DNA from: Thraustochytrium sp. TN22
Taxonomy: Eukaryota > Sar > Bigyra > Thraustochytrida > Thraustochytriidae
Length of the DNA stretch: 64,000 nucleotides
Direction of reading: 5' to 3'
NCBI GenBank assembly: GCA_013306675.1
Contig: JABLUY010000112.1
Span: 1-64,000 of the forward strand
Below the pieces are notes generated by a model. The model was given only the letters and a program-made list of their open reading frames with translations, was not told the origin of the DNA and made no database searches. Each line of letters starts with the position of its first letter. The stretch's first letter is position 1. This document shows positions 30,114 through 41,111 of this stretch, in pieces. A program made the position numbers and the translations under genes.

Positions 30114-31190
30114 ATGATGGAAATGCTCCGCCGCGTAGCGGCAGCGCTCCTGCTGGCAATTGTGGTGCTGGAAATCAGTGTGCGCGTCGCCGCACAGCCG
30201 GGCTTCAAATTAGTGCTATCACCGACGAGCAAGCTTACCGAAGCCGCTGCTTTTGCTTCGGGCCCCAACACGCGCATCGTCGGTGGTGTGACTGCTTACC
30301 CGTCGAACCGGCCTTGGTTTGTGTTCCTCGAGTCGACGTTCGTGACGACGGGCGGCAGCGAGGTCTACAGTTCGTGTGGAGCCAGCTACATCGGCAGCTC
30401 CGGAAGCAAGCACTTTTTCCTCACCGCGGCCATCTGCGTGGCAGACGAGGACGACGCCTCGTACGTGACTTCTGACGTCGTCTTCCTCTGGAACACCATT
30501 GGCAGCGCAGATTCCGATGCCTTTCTCGTCTCCGGTTCTTCGTCCGTGACCTTGCACAGCGGCTTCGACGCAAGCACGTTCGAAAATGACATCGCCATCA
30601 TTATGATCCGTGACTCATCCGCGAGCAGTAAGATGCCCACAGCGCCTGTCCTGGCCGGAAGTCGTATGGCTGACCCGGTCGGCGAGGTTGCTACTGTGAC
30701 GGGCTACGGCGATACGGTCGATGGTGGTGACACGACCGCCGACACGCTCAAGGAAGTCGACCTCTTCATCACCAATGAGACATTCTGTGCCTCAGCCAAC
30801 AGCGCCGTGGCCCCGGTCTCTTACTCGACGCAGATCTGCGCCTATAACGAGGGCAAGGACAGCTGCCAAGGCGATGCTGGCGGCCCCTTGATGGTCACAA
30901 GGTCTGCCAAGGAGGTTATCGTCGGCGTTGTGTCCTGGGGCTATGGCTGTGGACGTACCGGCTACCCGGGCGTCCACACCAAGGTTGCGGCATATGAATC
31001 CTGGATTGCCGACACGGTGGCCGCCGAGATTGGCTGCGTCGATTTCCTCCACTTCTACCAAAAGGGCCCCGACACCGATGCCTTCTGCACAAGCTCCGGC
31101 GCTGCCACAGGCTTCCGCGCTGCCACGCATGTACCGCTCGCAGTCACAGTTCTGATGCTAGCCTCCATTCGTTCCGTCTTTCTTCAATGA
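30114..31190 (+). CDS. Catalytically dead trypsin homologue, H57I/S195A (locus P12)
   Basis: This 358-residue protein has the P9/P10 architecture: a signal peptide (ATG at 30114, MMEMLRRVAAALLLAIVVLE), propeptide motif VLSPTSKLTE, NTR-IVGG, a full S1 domain, the C-terminal loop IGCVDFLHFYQ with a second Cys, and a hydrophobic tail ending in VFLQ. Two of the three triad positions are lost: Ile108 replaces His (TAAICV instead of TAAHCV) and Ala255 replaces Ser (QGDAGGP). Asp159 and S1-pocket Asp249 remain, so it could still bind basic side chains. The frame is open throughout with an otherwise conserved fold, arguing for a maintained pseudoprotease and against a decaying gene. Confidence 0.92.
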   Translation: MMEMLRRVAAALLLAIVVLEISVRVAAQPGFKLVLSPTSKLTEAAAFASGPNTRIVGGVTAYPSNRPWFVFLESTFVTTGGSEVYSSCGASYIGSSGSKHFFLTAAICVADEDDASYVTSDVVFLWNTIGSADSDAFLVSGSSSVTLHSGFDASTFENDIAIIMIRDSSASSKMPTAPVLAGSRMADPVGEVATVTGYGDTVDGGDTTADTLKEVDLFITNETFCASANSAVAPVSYSTQICAYNEGKDSCQGDAGGPLMVTRSAKEVIVGVVSWGYGCGRTGYPGVHTKVAAYESWIADTVAAEIGCVDFLHFYQKGPDTDAFCTSSGAATGFRAATHVPLAVTVLMLASIRSVFLQ

Positions 31191-32865
31191 AAAGGCCAGA
31201 CGCGGCTTTAATCGCCACGCGATACACCGTTCCTCAGTGACGATCTGATCCGTGGTAATCAATGTCTTACATCCTTCATTCGAAAGCAACCCATGCGAAG
31301 AGATTGCACGCCACGAAAGCCCCTCAGAATTCATCCAAATCTATGGCGGCAAATCGGTCGGGGGAGCATGAAACAGGAGACGAGAACAAAATGAGCTCCA
31401 GCGCGCCGAGGGACGTTGGGGAAAGCTCAAGAGTAACCGTGTGCCTGAGGCAGCTGAGGCAGCGCAACTTGGAGGGGCAGCGAGGAAGCGAAAGGGCAAC
31501 CGAGTTTGCTTGGAGGTGCCGACGCAGGCCTACGTGTACCCGCGTGATGCGCATACACCAAAGACCTCCGAGTCTCTCGTCGTCACGCAGGCGTGACACG
31601 CCGTGCGCGAGTCAGGTCCTTCGAGGAGGCCCTTCTTGTCATTGGGGTGCACACACGCGGCTGTCGCTCGCGCTGCAGGAGACCTGCTCCTGCGGCCAGG
31701 CCCTGGGCCCGGCGGAGGCAGAGTAGCGTGGTATCGAGGCCGCGGCGACTCGCAGCTCTGCCGGCCGGGAAGACAGACTTCAAACTACTATGGCATCGAG
31801 AGGAAAGGACTCGGAGAGGCGAGCGAGCCCGCCGCGCGCCCAGCCGCTCGCGCGCTGGCCTGCACCGTGACGCGACCGGCCGATGAGCCGCGGGTCGGGC
31901 CGCGCAGAGCGTTCACCGTCGCGATCCCTGGCACCACGCAAGGCAGCGGCCGCTTCGGCGCCGAGCCAGATGCTTGGAGCCTGCCAGTGCCTGCAGTGGC
32001 GGCCGCGTGGATAGGCCCGGGAGCTGCGGTCGAACCGTCGAAGGGAGGTTTCCGCCGGACCGCCGATCCGGATCGGCGGAAGCGCTACGTAGGTGTAGGA
32101 AGGCGGCGCGTGCCGCTCGTCAGACTCGGACGCCTCGCCCGGCGGCTCGCCGCCCTCGCGAGCCGCGAGTCGCCACGTCACCGGCAGCGCCGGTGTGCAC
32201 CGGGTGCAGTGGCAACGAGCGGCAACGATTCGGACAACTTGAAGGAGGCGGTGCAAGCGGCCAGGCCCGCGCTCGGCCCCGTGTGGCGTGGCAACCAAGG
32301 CGGGTCCGCGCATGGACTCGCCGGATCAGGCTGCTTGACACGGCAAGGTGCGAAATTGAGAGCGAGACGGCCGAAGGCCGGGCTGCTCCAGGCCAAATTA
32401 ATTAACGTTAGTAAGTTAGCTCAAGTTGGCGAGCAAGGCTCAGCAAGCGGCGGTGCAGTGGCAGGGCTGCGGGGAGTAAGCACAAATGCGTGCTCGGGAG
32501 TCGGGACACGCTGCACCGTCGCGCGACTTGACGTTAAAAGACCGGCCGCCGGCGCTCCGAGTCGTCACGGTGGCCACACTGCACCGCACACGCCGCCTGT
32601 GCAAGCAGGGGTGGCATGGCACTGGGTGCACTGGGCGCGCATTGTACGCCTCCTGATCCAGGCTTGACAGCCTGAGGCTGGCTTGTGCAAGCCGCTCCTG
32701 GCCGCAGCACCGCGGGAACCGCACACACAAACCGCTCACGTGGAGACGCGAAGGCGCATGGCTCGAGGCACCTTGAGACGACCTGGATGCGCGGCAAATC
32801 GCAAACTCCAAGCCAGACGAGCTTTCAAGTTGTCACTCTCCCAGACGCGGTACCTCAATCGTCGA
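31191..32865. other. Intergenic region upstream of P13
   Basis: The first 400 bp are unique. From about 31585 it is the upstream part of tandem unit 1, beginning near the inverted repeat GTCACGC-AG-GCGTGAC and GTGCGCGAGTCAGGTCC, and related to 34.6 and 39.3 kb. An in-frame ATG at 32758 could extend P13, but it does not give a signal peptide and is not conserved in frame in the other copies. Confidence 0.5.
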
Positions 32866-34029
32866 ATGAGGCAGAACATGTGGTCGCTGCTCGCAGTGAT
32901 GCTGGCTGCTGTCTTCGCAGCCGCCAGGGCCGGCGACACAAGGACGCTCTCCACCCGAATCGTGGGTGGTGAGGCTATCTCCCCCACGGTGCGGCCCTGG
33001 GTGACGAGTATGTCTCGGACGATCTTTTATGGCGTTGACGAGTTGACTTACGAGGCGCCATGCAACGCGGTGTACCTCGGCACGAGGGAGGGCTTTCACT
33101 TCTTCCTTACGGTGGCGCACTGCGTTGACCCCTGGCTGACGACGCCCTATTGGGAATGGCCGGACTACTCTCATGTCACGGGGTTCTTCTCCTGGATGGA
33201 CTTTTTAGTCAACGACGCCGATGACTACTTCGCGGATCAGGACCACTTCTTCCTACGCGACCCAATGGCAGTCGAGGTCCACTCAGAGTACAGCTCCTCG
33301 CCTGCTCTCGTGAACGACATCGCCGTCCTCATCTACAACGACACCACGACGGTGAACAAAACGGCCCGCGATGACGACGGCGCGACTTATGAAGACCTCT
33401 GGCACGGTATCTTGCTTGAGGATGTGCTCCCGGCGCCCGGAATCCTCGCCGGGGCTGACACTGACCTCGCGCAGGGCGAGGCTGCAGTAGTGACCGGCTG
33501 GGGTGCTTTTGAAGTTGACGGGAACGAGACCGCCCTGCGCGAGGCGGACGTGGTCCTTGTCTCTCAGTCTTCATGTGCGCAGAGTTACCTAGGGCTGGAG
33601 AGCATCACTTCTACACATGTCTGCGCAGCCGCACCGGGCAAAGGCCCTTGCATCCGTGACGAAGGCGCGCCCCTCATCGTGCAACGGGGCGCTGAGGAGG
33701 TGGTGGTCGGCATGTTCTCCTTTCACGAGGGGTGCGCGGACCCAGATTTCCCGGACGTCTACGTGCGGGTCTCCGATTACGAAGAATGGATTGTCTCCAA
33801 GGTCGCCGAATACGTCTCGGACACTACCTTCCTGCAGTTCAGCTCGCTGAGCACACCAGGCGGGAGCACGACCTCTGTTCCTATCTCGACCTTTGCGCCT
33901 ACCTCATCTGACGTGCTCACTTCCGCGCCGACAGCCTCATCTACCGCTAACCTGACGTCTCCCTCCGCCATGACGGCACTCCCTACGTTCTTGGTGGCGT
34001 GCATCCTCGGCCTAGCTCTCTACATTTAG
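32866..34029 (+). CDS. Catalytically dead trypsin homologue, RDEGAP class (locus P13)
   Basis: This 387-residue protein has a signal peptide (MRQNMWSLLAVMLAAVFAAA), STR-IVGG, His85 (TVAHC) and Asp151 (VNDIAV). The nucleophile loop is GKGPCIRDEGAP, with Glu266 in place of Ser. The Trp-rich loop reads DPWLTTPYWEW. A DDDGATYEDLWHG segment is longer than in P6 and P15. It ends with TTFLQF, a long Ser/Thr/Pro linker (TFAPTSSDVLTSAPTASS) and the hydrophobic tail LVACILGLALYI. It faces the GDTGGP fragment at 34202-34595, with 172 bp between the two stops. The preserved frame and cysteines argue that the protein is made despite lacking catalytic machinery. Confidence 0.93.
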   Translation: MRQNMWSLLAVMLAAVFAAARAGDTRTLSTRIVGGEAISPTVRPWVTSMSRTIFYGVDELTYEAPCNAVYLGTREGFHFFLTVAHCVDPWLTTPYWEWPDYSHVTGFFSWMDFLVNDADDYFADQDHFFLRDPMAVEVHSEYSSSPALVNDIAVLIYNDTTTVNKTARDDDGATYEDLWHGILLEDVLPAPGILAGADTDLAQGEAAVVTGWGAFEVDGNETALREADVVLVSQSSCAQSYLGLESITSTHVCAAAPGKGPCIRDEGAPLIVQRGAEEVVVGMFSFHEGCADPDFPDVYVRVSDYEEWIVSKVAEYVSDTTFLQFSSLSTPGGSTTSVPISTFAPTSSDVLTSAPTASSTANLTSPSAMTALPTFLVACILGLALYI

Positions 34030-34201
34030 GTTACTATTCAAGAAGGCGGCGCCCTCTTCAGGTTGCTCCTTTCCTGAGGCTCGCGGTGCTCAAGCCACAT
34101 GGCCCGACCTTAGACAGCATTGGGTTTCAGAAAAAGATAAATTGGTTCACTGTCAATGCGGTCGCTCTTTCGCTCGTTTGCTCACTCGCTCGCCTGGCAC
34201 A

Positions 34202-34595
34202 CTACATGAAGATTGTGCTTGCGCCGGCGACGAGCGCCAGCGCCAAGCCTGTTGAGGCGCTTTGGGCCGGCGCCGACGAGCTGGAGCAGGCCACATTGTG
34301 CATCGTGAGGGGCTCGAGAAAGCGCAAGAAGCTATCACACGTGTCGATGGAGGCCAAGTAGGCAACGACCCAGGACCGGTATCCAGATACCCGGGTGTAC
34401 AGGCCTGGTTAACCGTCGAGAGCGCCCTGACCCATGAAGGATACGAGGCCCACCACCACTTCGCCCACGTCTCGTGACGCAAGCAGCGGCCCTCCCGTGT
34501 CGCCCAGGCAGGCCCCCTTTCGCGTGGCGTTGGCGCAGAGCTGAAGTAGGTAGGAAAGGCTGACAGCAGTATCGCCGTACGCCGCTGCACACGTC
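34202..34595 (-). pseudogene. 3' fragment of a GDTGGP-type protease gene
   Basis: The minus strand reads CAAAYGDTAVSLSYLLQLC, RKGACLGDTGGPLLAS and VGLVSFMGQGALDG, followed by an in-frame TAA. Beyond the TAA the frame continues through LYTRVSGYRSWVVAYL to a TAG at 34204-34202. It is the C-terminal 40% of P16, including the same premature TAA, and is cut at the unit boundary near 34595. Confidence 0.88.
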
Positions 34596-34597
34596 GC

Positions 34598-36722
34598 GTG
34601 ACACATCGTGCGCGAGTCAGGTCCTTCGATGAAGCCCTCCTTGTCATCGGGGTGCTTTCACCGGCCAGCGGAAGAGGACGCACGCGGTTGGGCAGAGTAG
34701 CATGGTATCGAGGCCGCGGCGACTCGCAGCTCTGCCGGCCGGGAAGACTTCAAAACAACTATGTCATCGAGAGGAAAGGGCTCGGAGAGACGAGCCAGCC
34801 CGCCGCGCGCCTAGCCGCTCGCGCGCTGGCCTGCACCGTGACGCGACCGGCCGATGAGCCACCGCTGGCTCGGCGCCACGTCGTGCGATGTCTCGCGACA
34901 ACTAACTTAGGGGTAGTGGCGTCGCCGCTTGGCAAAGCCTGTGCGCGCGCTGCCGGGTTTACGACCTTCTCAAAGCGCAAGCTACCTTGGTGGTGCAGGT
35001 ACCTGCCATCCTGGTCAGAGTGCTACCATGTGGCACTTGCTGCTGTTCAAGTTGCCGCTGTAGTACTGCCACCATGGTCAGTGTGCGACTGCAACTGCTG
35101 CTGCTGCCAGGGGCAGCGCAAGCTTCGTTCGCAGCGCAGAGCCGCGGGTCGGGCCGCGCAGAGCGTTCACCGTCGCGATCCCTGGCACCACGCAAGGCAG
35201 CGGCCGCTTCGGCGCCGAGCCAGATGCTGGCTGCTTGGAGCCTGCCACTGGCAGGGACTGGCGGCCGCGTGCTCAGGCTGCGGCCGTCGTAAAAAGGCGG
35301 CGCGTGCCGCTCGAAGCCACGCAAGTCGCGTCACTGGCAGCGCCGAGTCGTGCCTCGGAGTCCGAGTGGGCTCTTTGACATGGCACGGTGCGAAGCTGCA
35401 GTGAGAGCGAGACGGCCGAACGCCGCCGAGTTGTCAAAACCTAACCTTGGTCAAGTTGCAAACATGGTTGGCGAGCAAGCGATCTTCGCCTTGGGCGGCG
35501 GTGGCAGGGCTCGAGGGAGCAAGCACACACCCGCGGTTGGCTCTGCGGGCTCGGGACATGCTGCACCGCCGCGCGACTTGAATGTCCTGATCCTCAGCTT
35601 GCAGCAGCTTGCAGTTCAACGTTGTGCCGGGCGACCTGCTCCCGGGCCCGCACACGCTCTGACTTAGCTAGCCTGCAGGCCGCCCCTGCAGGCGGCTGCA
35701 CATTTGCTTGTCGTACGTGCGGTTCGTGCCCCGCTGCGCGGCGCTGCGCGCGCGGCGCCGGTGGAGGTAAACGTTACCACGGGTTCCCGGCCACGCAACC
35801 TGTCCTGACCGTGACAGGAAGCGACAGTCGGACACTGCTACCGGCTCGGGAACCCTGTACTTCGAGTCCCTTGGCGTCCCTTGCAGAGCGCCTTTGAGCG
35901 CCGCCGCCTCGGCCGCCTGTGACTAGCGGCAAAAGGAGAGCGGCGACGCGCGGAGAGCGGCGACGCGCGGAACTTGGACGCTTTCGTTGATCAGTTTGCC
36001 ACGGCGCGGAGCTTGCGTTGTTGTGTATTTGCAAGCGGTATGCTTGCGAGCGACCGCCAGCCCCTGCCTGAAGCAAGCGGGCCGAGCTCCTCTCGCATCG
36101 TGTGCGGCGACGGACAAGAGGCCCGGCCAGCGCCGGCCAGCGCGGGACAACGCCGCCGGCCAGCACTTTGTGGTTTCGAGCTCAGGCTGGCATGGCTTGC
36201 AGTGTCCGAGAGTACGACCAGTGTCGATTCACTGGCGGGCGCCGGCCGGCCAGGCAGGCGGACACCGGCGGTATGGCGCGGTATGGCGCGGTATGGCGCG
36301 GTATGCGCGGAATCCGCTTCTCGCTCTCCCCGCAAACGTCACCGTCGCTCGGTGCACGGACACCGAGGCCGCTTGCACCGTGACGCGCGTGCAGCGCCGC
36401 GTTGTGGTGGCGGCAGGTGGCGTTGTGGGCCGGGGAGGCGCGCAGACCGCCGCACAAGCCAAGGTAAGTCAAGCGGGAAAGTGCTCGCCGCTCGGGCCGA
36501 CTTGAGATGCCGCCGCAGACAGGCATCTGTCCAGCTTCTGGGCTTGCGGGGCATCTGCGCAGCAACTCTTCCAGCCAGCACCTTGAATGGTGAGCCTCCG
36601 GCGGCCGGTGTTACGCACGCAAGATCGGCAAGATCGCAGCGCGTGCACGGCCCGAGCCTTGCCACGGCTGCCACGGCCCAGGAGGTACGTTCTTGCAAAG
36701 CACTAACTACCTCGGTCTCTCT
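34598..36722. repeat. Right arm of the ~2.2-kb inverted repeat
   Basis: This stretch matches the reverse complement of 9418-11690 over almost its whole length, with indels. Local differences include four copies of a GGTATGGCGC decamer near 36271-36305 where the left arm has one, and two copies near 35935-35970 of an 18-bp unit that the left arm has three times. No protein family is recognised. It forms the first part of tandem unit 2. Confidence 0.8.
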
Positions 36723-37544
36723 TGTCCTTCGCGCACTCGGGAACCCGGCACGCGCCGCCTGCAGGCGCTTGCAGGCGCCTGCAGTGGCCGCAGCGGAACT
36801 GGCCGACGGAGCCCAGGCCAGGGCAGCGCAAGCGTCGTTCGCAGCGCTGGGCCGCGGGTCGGGCCGCGCAGAGCGGTCGCCGTCGCGATCCCTGGCAGCG
36901 GCCGCTTCGGCGCCGAGCCAGACGCTGGCTGCGTGGAGCCTGCCAGTGACGGCGGCCGCGTGGAATCCGTGGATACTGGCAGCGCCGCGTGCAGTGGCGA
37001 CTCCGACCAGTCCCGCGCTCGCCGGCGGCCCCGTGTGACCAACGCGGTTCCGCGCTTGGACTGGCCGGGTCGGGCACCCGGCATCGGAGTCCGAGTCGGC
37101 CGCTCGACGCGGCACGGTGCGAAGTTGAGAGCGAGACGGCCGAATGCCGGGTTGTGGTGCGACTCCAGGGCCCAGGCCTCCGGGTCAAACTAACGAGTTG
37201 GGCGAGCAAGCTGAGCGATCTTCGCGGCTGCCAGTGGCTCTGAGGACTCAGGACAGACCGTGCGTGAAAAGTGGGACCGCTCATGGCAACACTGCACGCG
37301 CCGCCTGTGCAAGCAAGGGCGGCATGGCCCTGGGTGCACTGGACGCGCATAAATGACAGGCTGAGGCTGTCCTGAGGCTGGCTTGTGCAGGCCGCCCCAG
37401 GCCGCAGCAGCGCGGGAAACGCACACTCCAACCGCTCACGCGAAGGCGCCAGCTTGAGACGACCTGGATGCGCGGCAAATCGCAAAGTCTCAACCTTACG
37501 AGCTTTGTCATCTCCCTGCATCGACGCGGTACCTCAATCGTCAA
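36723..37544. other. Upstream segment of P14
   Basis: No gene is seen. The stretch from about 37050 to the P14 start is similar to the sequence preceding P15 (40560-41111) and in part to that before P13, and belongs to the duplicated unit. Confidence 0.5.
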
Positions 37545-38686
37545 ATGAGGCAGAGCATGTGGTCGCTGCTCTCAGTGATGCTGGCTGCTGTCTTCGCAGC
37601 TGCCAGGGGCGGCGACACACGGGCGCTCTCCACCCGAATCGTGGGCGGTGAGGCTATCTCTCCCACGGTGCGGCCCTGGGTGACAAGTTTGGCGCACTGG
37701 ATCGATTTTGACTCCGGCGACACCAGTTACAAGTCGCCATGCAACGCGGTGTACCTCGGCACGGAGGAGGGCCTTCATTTCTTCCTTACGGTGGCGCACT
37801 GCGCTGACCCCTGGCTGACAACGCCCTATTGGGAATGGCCGGGCTACACTAATGTCACGGACTTCGCCACCTTTTTCTTGACGACCTCAACTACTACATC
37901 CAGGATATGGACCACTTCTTCCTGCGCTCTCCAATGGCAGTCGAGGTCCACTCAGAGTACAGCTCCTCGCCTACTCTCGTGAACGACATCGCCGTCCTCA
38001 TCTACGACGACACCACGACGGTGAACAAAACGGCACGCGACAGCGACTACAGCGACGATACGTACGCCTTGCTTGAAGATGTGCTCCCGGCGGCCGGAAT
38101 CCTCGCCGGGGCCGACACTGACCTCGCGCAGGGCGAGGCTGCAGTAGTGACCGGCTGGGGTGCTTTTGAAGTTGACGGGGACGAGACCGCCCTGCGCGAG
38201 GCGGACGTGGTCCTCGTCTCTCAGTCTACATGTGCGGAGAGCTACCTAGGGCTGAAGGACATCACTTCTACACAAGTCTGCGCAGCCGCACCGGGCAAAG
38301 GCCCTTGCATCCGTGACGAAGGCGCGCCCCTCATCGTGCAACGGGGCGCTGAGGAGGTGGTGGTCGGCATGTTCTCCTTTCACAAGGGGTGCGCGGACCC
38401 AGATTTCCCGGACGTCTACGTGCGGGTCTCCGATTACGAGGAATGGATTGTCTCCAAGGTCGCCGAATACGTCTCGGACACTACCTTCCTGCAGTTCAGC
38501 TCGCTGAGCACACCAGGCGGAAGCACGACCTCTGCTCCTATCTCGACCTTTGCGCCTACCTCATCTGACGTGCTCACTTCCGCGCCGACAGCCTCATCTA
38601 CCGCTAACCTGACGTCTCTCTCCGCCATGACGGCACTCCCTACGTTCTTGGTGGCGTGCATCCTCGGCCTAGCTCTCTACATTTAG
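37545..38686 (+). pseudogene. RDEGAP-class trypsin homologue with one frameshift (locus P14)
   Basis: From the ATG at 37545 the protein matches P13 (signal peptide MRQSMWSLLSVMLAAVFAAA, STR-IVGG, His85 in TVAHC, DPWLTTPYWEW) up to VTDFATF. The frame then changes near 37870-37885. The next frame continues DDLNYYIQDMDHFFLRSP and the rest: VNDIAV with Asp, GKGPCIRDEGAP, TTFLQF, Ser/Thr linker and tail LVACILGLALYI. One small indel, compared with SWMDFLV of P13, accounts for the break. The rest is as well conserved as its intact sisters, so it is recent or an assembly error. Confidence 0.88.
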
Positions 38687-38868
38687 GTTACTACCAGGTA
38701 TTCAAGAAGGCGGCGCCCTCTTCAGGTTGCTCCTATCCTGAGGCTCGCGGCGCTCAAGCCACATGGCCCGACTTTTAGAAAGACCATTGGGCTTCAAAAA
38801 AAGATAAATTGGTTCACTGTCAATGCGGTCGCTCTTTCGCTCGTTTGCTCACTCGCTCGCCTGGCACA

Positions 38869-39305
38869 CTACATGAAGATTGTGCTTGCGCCGGCGACGA
38901 GCGCCAGCGCCAAGCCTGTTGAGGCGCTTTGTGCCGGCGCCGTGCCGGCGCCGACGAGCTGGAGCAGGCCACCTTGTGCATCCTGAAGGGCTCGTGAAAG
39001 CGCAAGAAGCTATTGCACGTGTCGATGGAGGCCAAGTAGGCAACGACCCAGGACTGGTATCCAGAGACCCGGGTGTACAGGCTTGGTTTGCCGTCGAGCG
39101 CGCACTGGTCTACAAAGGACACGAGCCCCACCACCACCTCGCCTACGTCTCGTGACGCAAGCAGCGGCCCTCCCGTGTCGCCCAGGCAGGCACCCTTTAC
39201 GTTGGCGTTGGCGCGGAGCTGAAGTATGTTGGAAAGGCTGACAGCATTATCGCCGTACGCCGCTGCACACGTCACCACGGGCATTACTACAAGATCTGCT
39301 ACTCG
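38869..39305 (-). pseudogene. 3' fragment of a GDTGGP-type protease gene
   Basis: The minus strand reads CAAAYGDNAVSLSNILQL, KGACLGDTGGPLLAS, VGLVSFVDQCALDGKPS and LYTRVSGYQSWVVAYL. It has AAA (Lys) where P16 and the fragment at 34.2 kb have the premature TAA, so it preserves the ancestral codon. An 11-bp duplication (GCCGGCGCCGT, near 38931-38952) shifts its last codons. The fragment is cut at the unit boundary near 39305. Confidence 0.88.
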
Positions 39306-41111
39306 GAGTCTCTCGTCACGCGTGCGTGACACGCCGTGCGCGAGTCAGGTCCTTCGATGAGGCCCTTGTCATTGGGGTGCACACACGCGGCTGTCGCTCG
39401 CGCTGCAGGAGACCTGCTCCTGCGGCCAGGCCCTGGGCCCGGCGGAGGCAGAGTAGCATGGTATCGAGGCCTCGGCGACTCGCAGCTCTGCCGGCCGGGA
39501 AGACTTTGTCATGGAGAGAAAAGGACTCGGAGAGGAGAGCCAGCCCGCGGCCGCGCGCCCAGCAGGTCGCGCGCTGACCTGCACGCCGCGAGTCGCGACC
39601 GGCCGATGAGCCACCGCCGACTCGGCGCCACATGGTGCGATGCCTCGCTGGCCTCGCAACAGCTGGGGAGCTGTATGGTTCTGCCCATTGTCACTGCCAG
39701 CGGCAGTGGTGGCAGGCGGCGGCAGGACCGGCGGGTTCCTCCTTCAGACCAAGCTCGTACTACGACTGGTACCGCCGGAAGATACCGGGAGCACCAGTGC
39801 AGGCGACCACGTGGCACATCAACTTGCTGCTGTTCAAGTTGCCGCCGTTCTGCCAATGCAACTGCTGCTGCTGCTGCTGCTGCTGCTGCACCCGCAGGGA
39901 CACTGGTCTCAAGGCTTGGCCAGCGTCGGTGTTGGTGCCCGGCACGCCGTGATTAGGCATCCGAGCGCAGCACTTCAAGTTCGCGGGCTCGCTGTCCGAG
40001 CAACGCGGCGGGTACGCGTCTACAGCCCAAGTGCGAAGCTGGATCGGAGCGCCGCGCATCGGCAGAGAAATTCATTTCGCTCGCCGGCTCGGCCCGGCAG
40101 GCGCGCGATCCGAGTCCGAGCCTGCCAGCCAGCAAGCGACTCGGACTTCTTCCGAGGCAGGCCGAGCCGGACGCCTGAGCGCGCCTCCGCCAGGCCCACT
40201 TCAGTGGCAGCCCGCGGACTCGCGAACTCGGGCACCCGGCGCGCGCCGGCACGCGCCGCCTTCCTAGTACGACGGCCGCAGCGGAACTGGCAGGCCGCCG
40301 GAGCCCAGGCCAGTGGCAGCGCAAGCTTCGTTCGCAGTCGCCGTCGCGATCCCTGGCAGCGACCGCTTCGGCGCCGAGCCAGACGCTGGCTGCGTGGAGC
40401 CTGCCACTGGCAGTGACTGGCGGCCGCGTGGAGAGGACCGGGAGCTGCGGCCGTCCCGTCGCGTCACTGCACTGGCAGCGCCGCGTGCAGTGGCAACGAC
40501 TCGAGAGCGGTGCAGGCGACCAGGCCCGCGCTCGGCCCCGTGTGACAAAGAAGCGGGTCCGCGCTTGGACTGGCCGGGCCGGGCACCCGACATCGGAGTC
40601 CGAGTCGGCCGCTCGCCTCGGCACGGTGCGAAGTTGAGAGCGAGACGGCCGAATGCCACTGCAGATTGTGGTGCGACTCCAGGCCTCAAACGAACGATTG
40701 GGCGAGCAAGCGATCTTCGCGGCTGGCTCTGAGGGCTCAGGACGGACCGTGACACGCTGCAACGCGACTTGACGTAAAAAGTAGGCCCGCTCTGCACGCG
40801 CCGCCTGTGGAAGCAGGGGTGGTATGACACTGGGTGCGCTGGGTGCGCATCCTACGCCTCCTGATCTTGCAAATGTGCATCCAGGCTTAACAGGCTGAGG
40901 CTGGCTTGTGCAGGCCGTTCCTGGCCGCAGCACCGCGGGAACCGCACACACCAACCGCTCACGCGAAGGCGCGAAGGGGCGAACGCGCGAAGGCGCAAAG
41001 GGGCATGGCTCGGGGCAGCTTGAGACGACCTGGATGCGCGGCAAATCGCAAACTCTCAACCTTACGAGCTTTGTCACTCTCCCTGCATCGACGCGGTACC
41101 TCAATCGTCAA
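39306..41111. other. Upstream segment of P15 (start of tandem unit 3)
   Basis: It begins with the inverted repeat GTCACGC-GT-GCGTGAC and GTGCGCGAGTCAGGTCC, then sequence close to 31.6-31.9 kb and, further on, to 36.9-37.5 kb. A (CTG)n tract lies at about 39863-39890. No gene is recognised. Confidence 0.5.

Noticed and set aside
32758-32865. Alternative upstream ATG for P13
   Set aside because: It would bury the signal peptide 36 residues inside the protein and is not conserved in frame in the sister copies.
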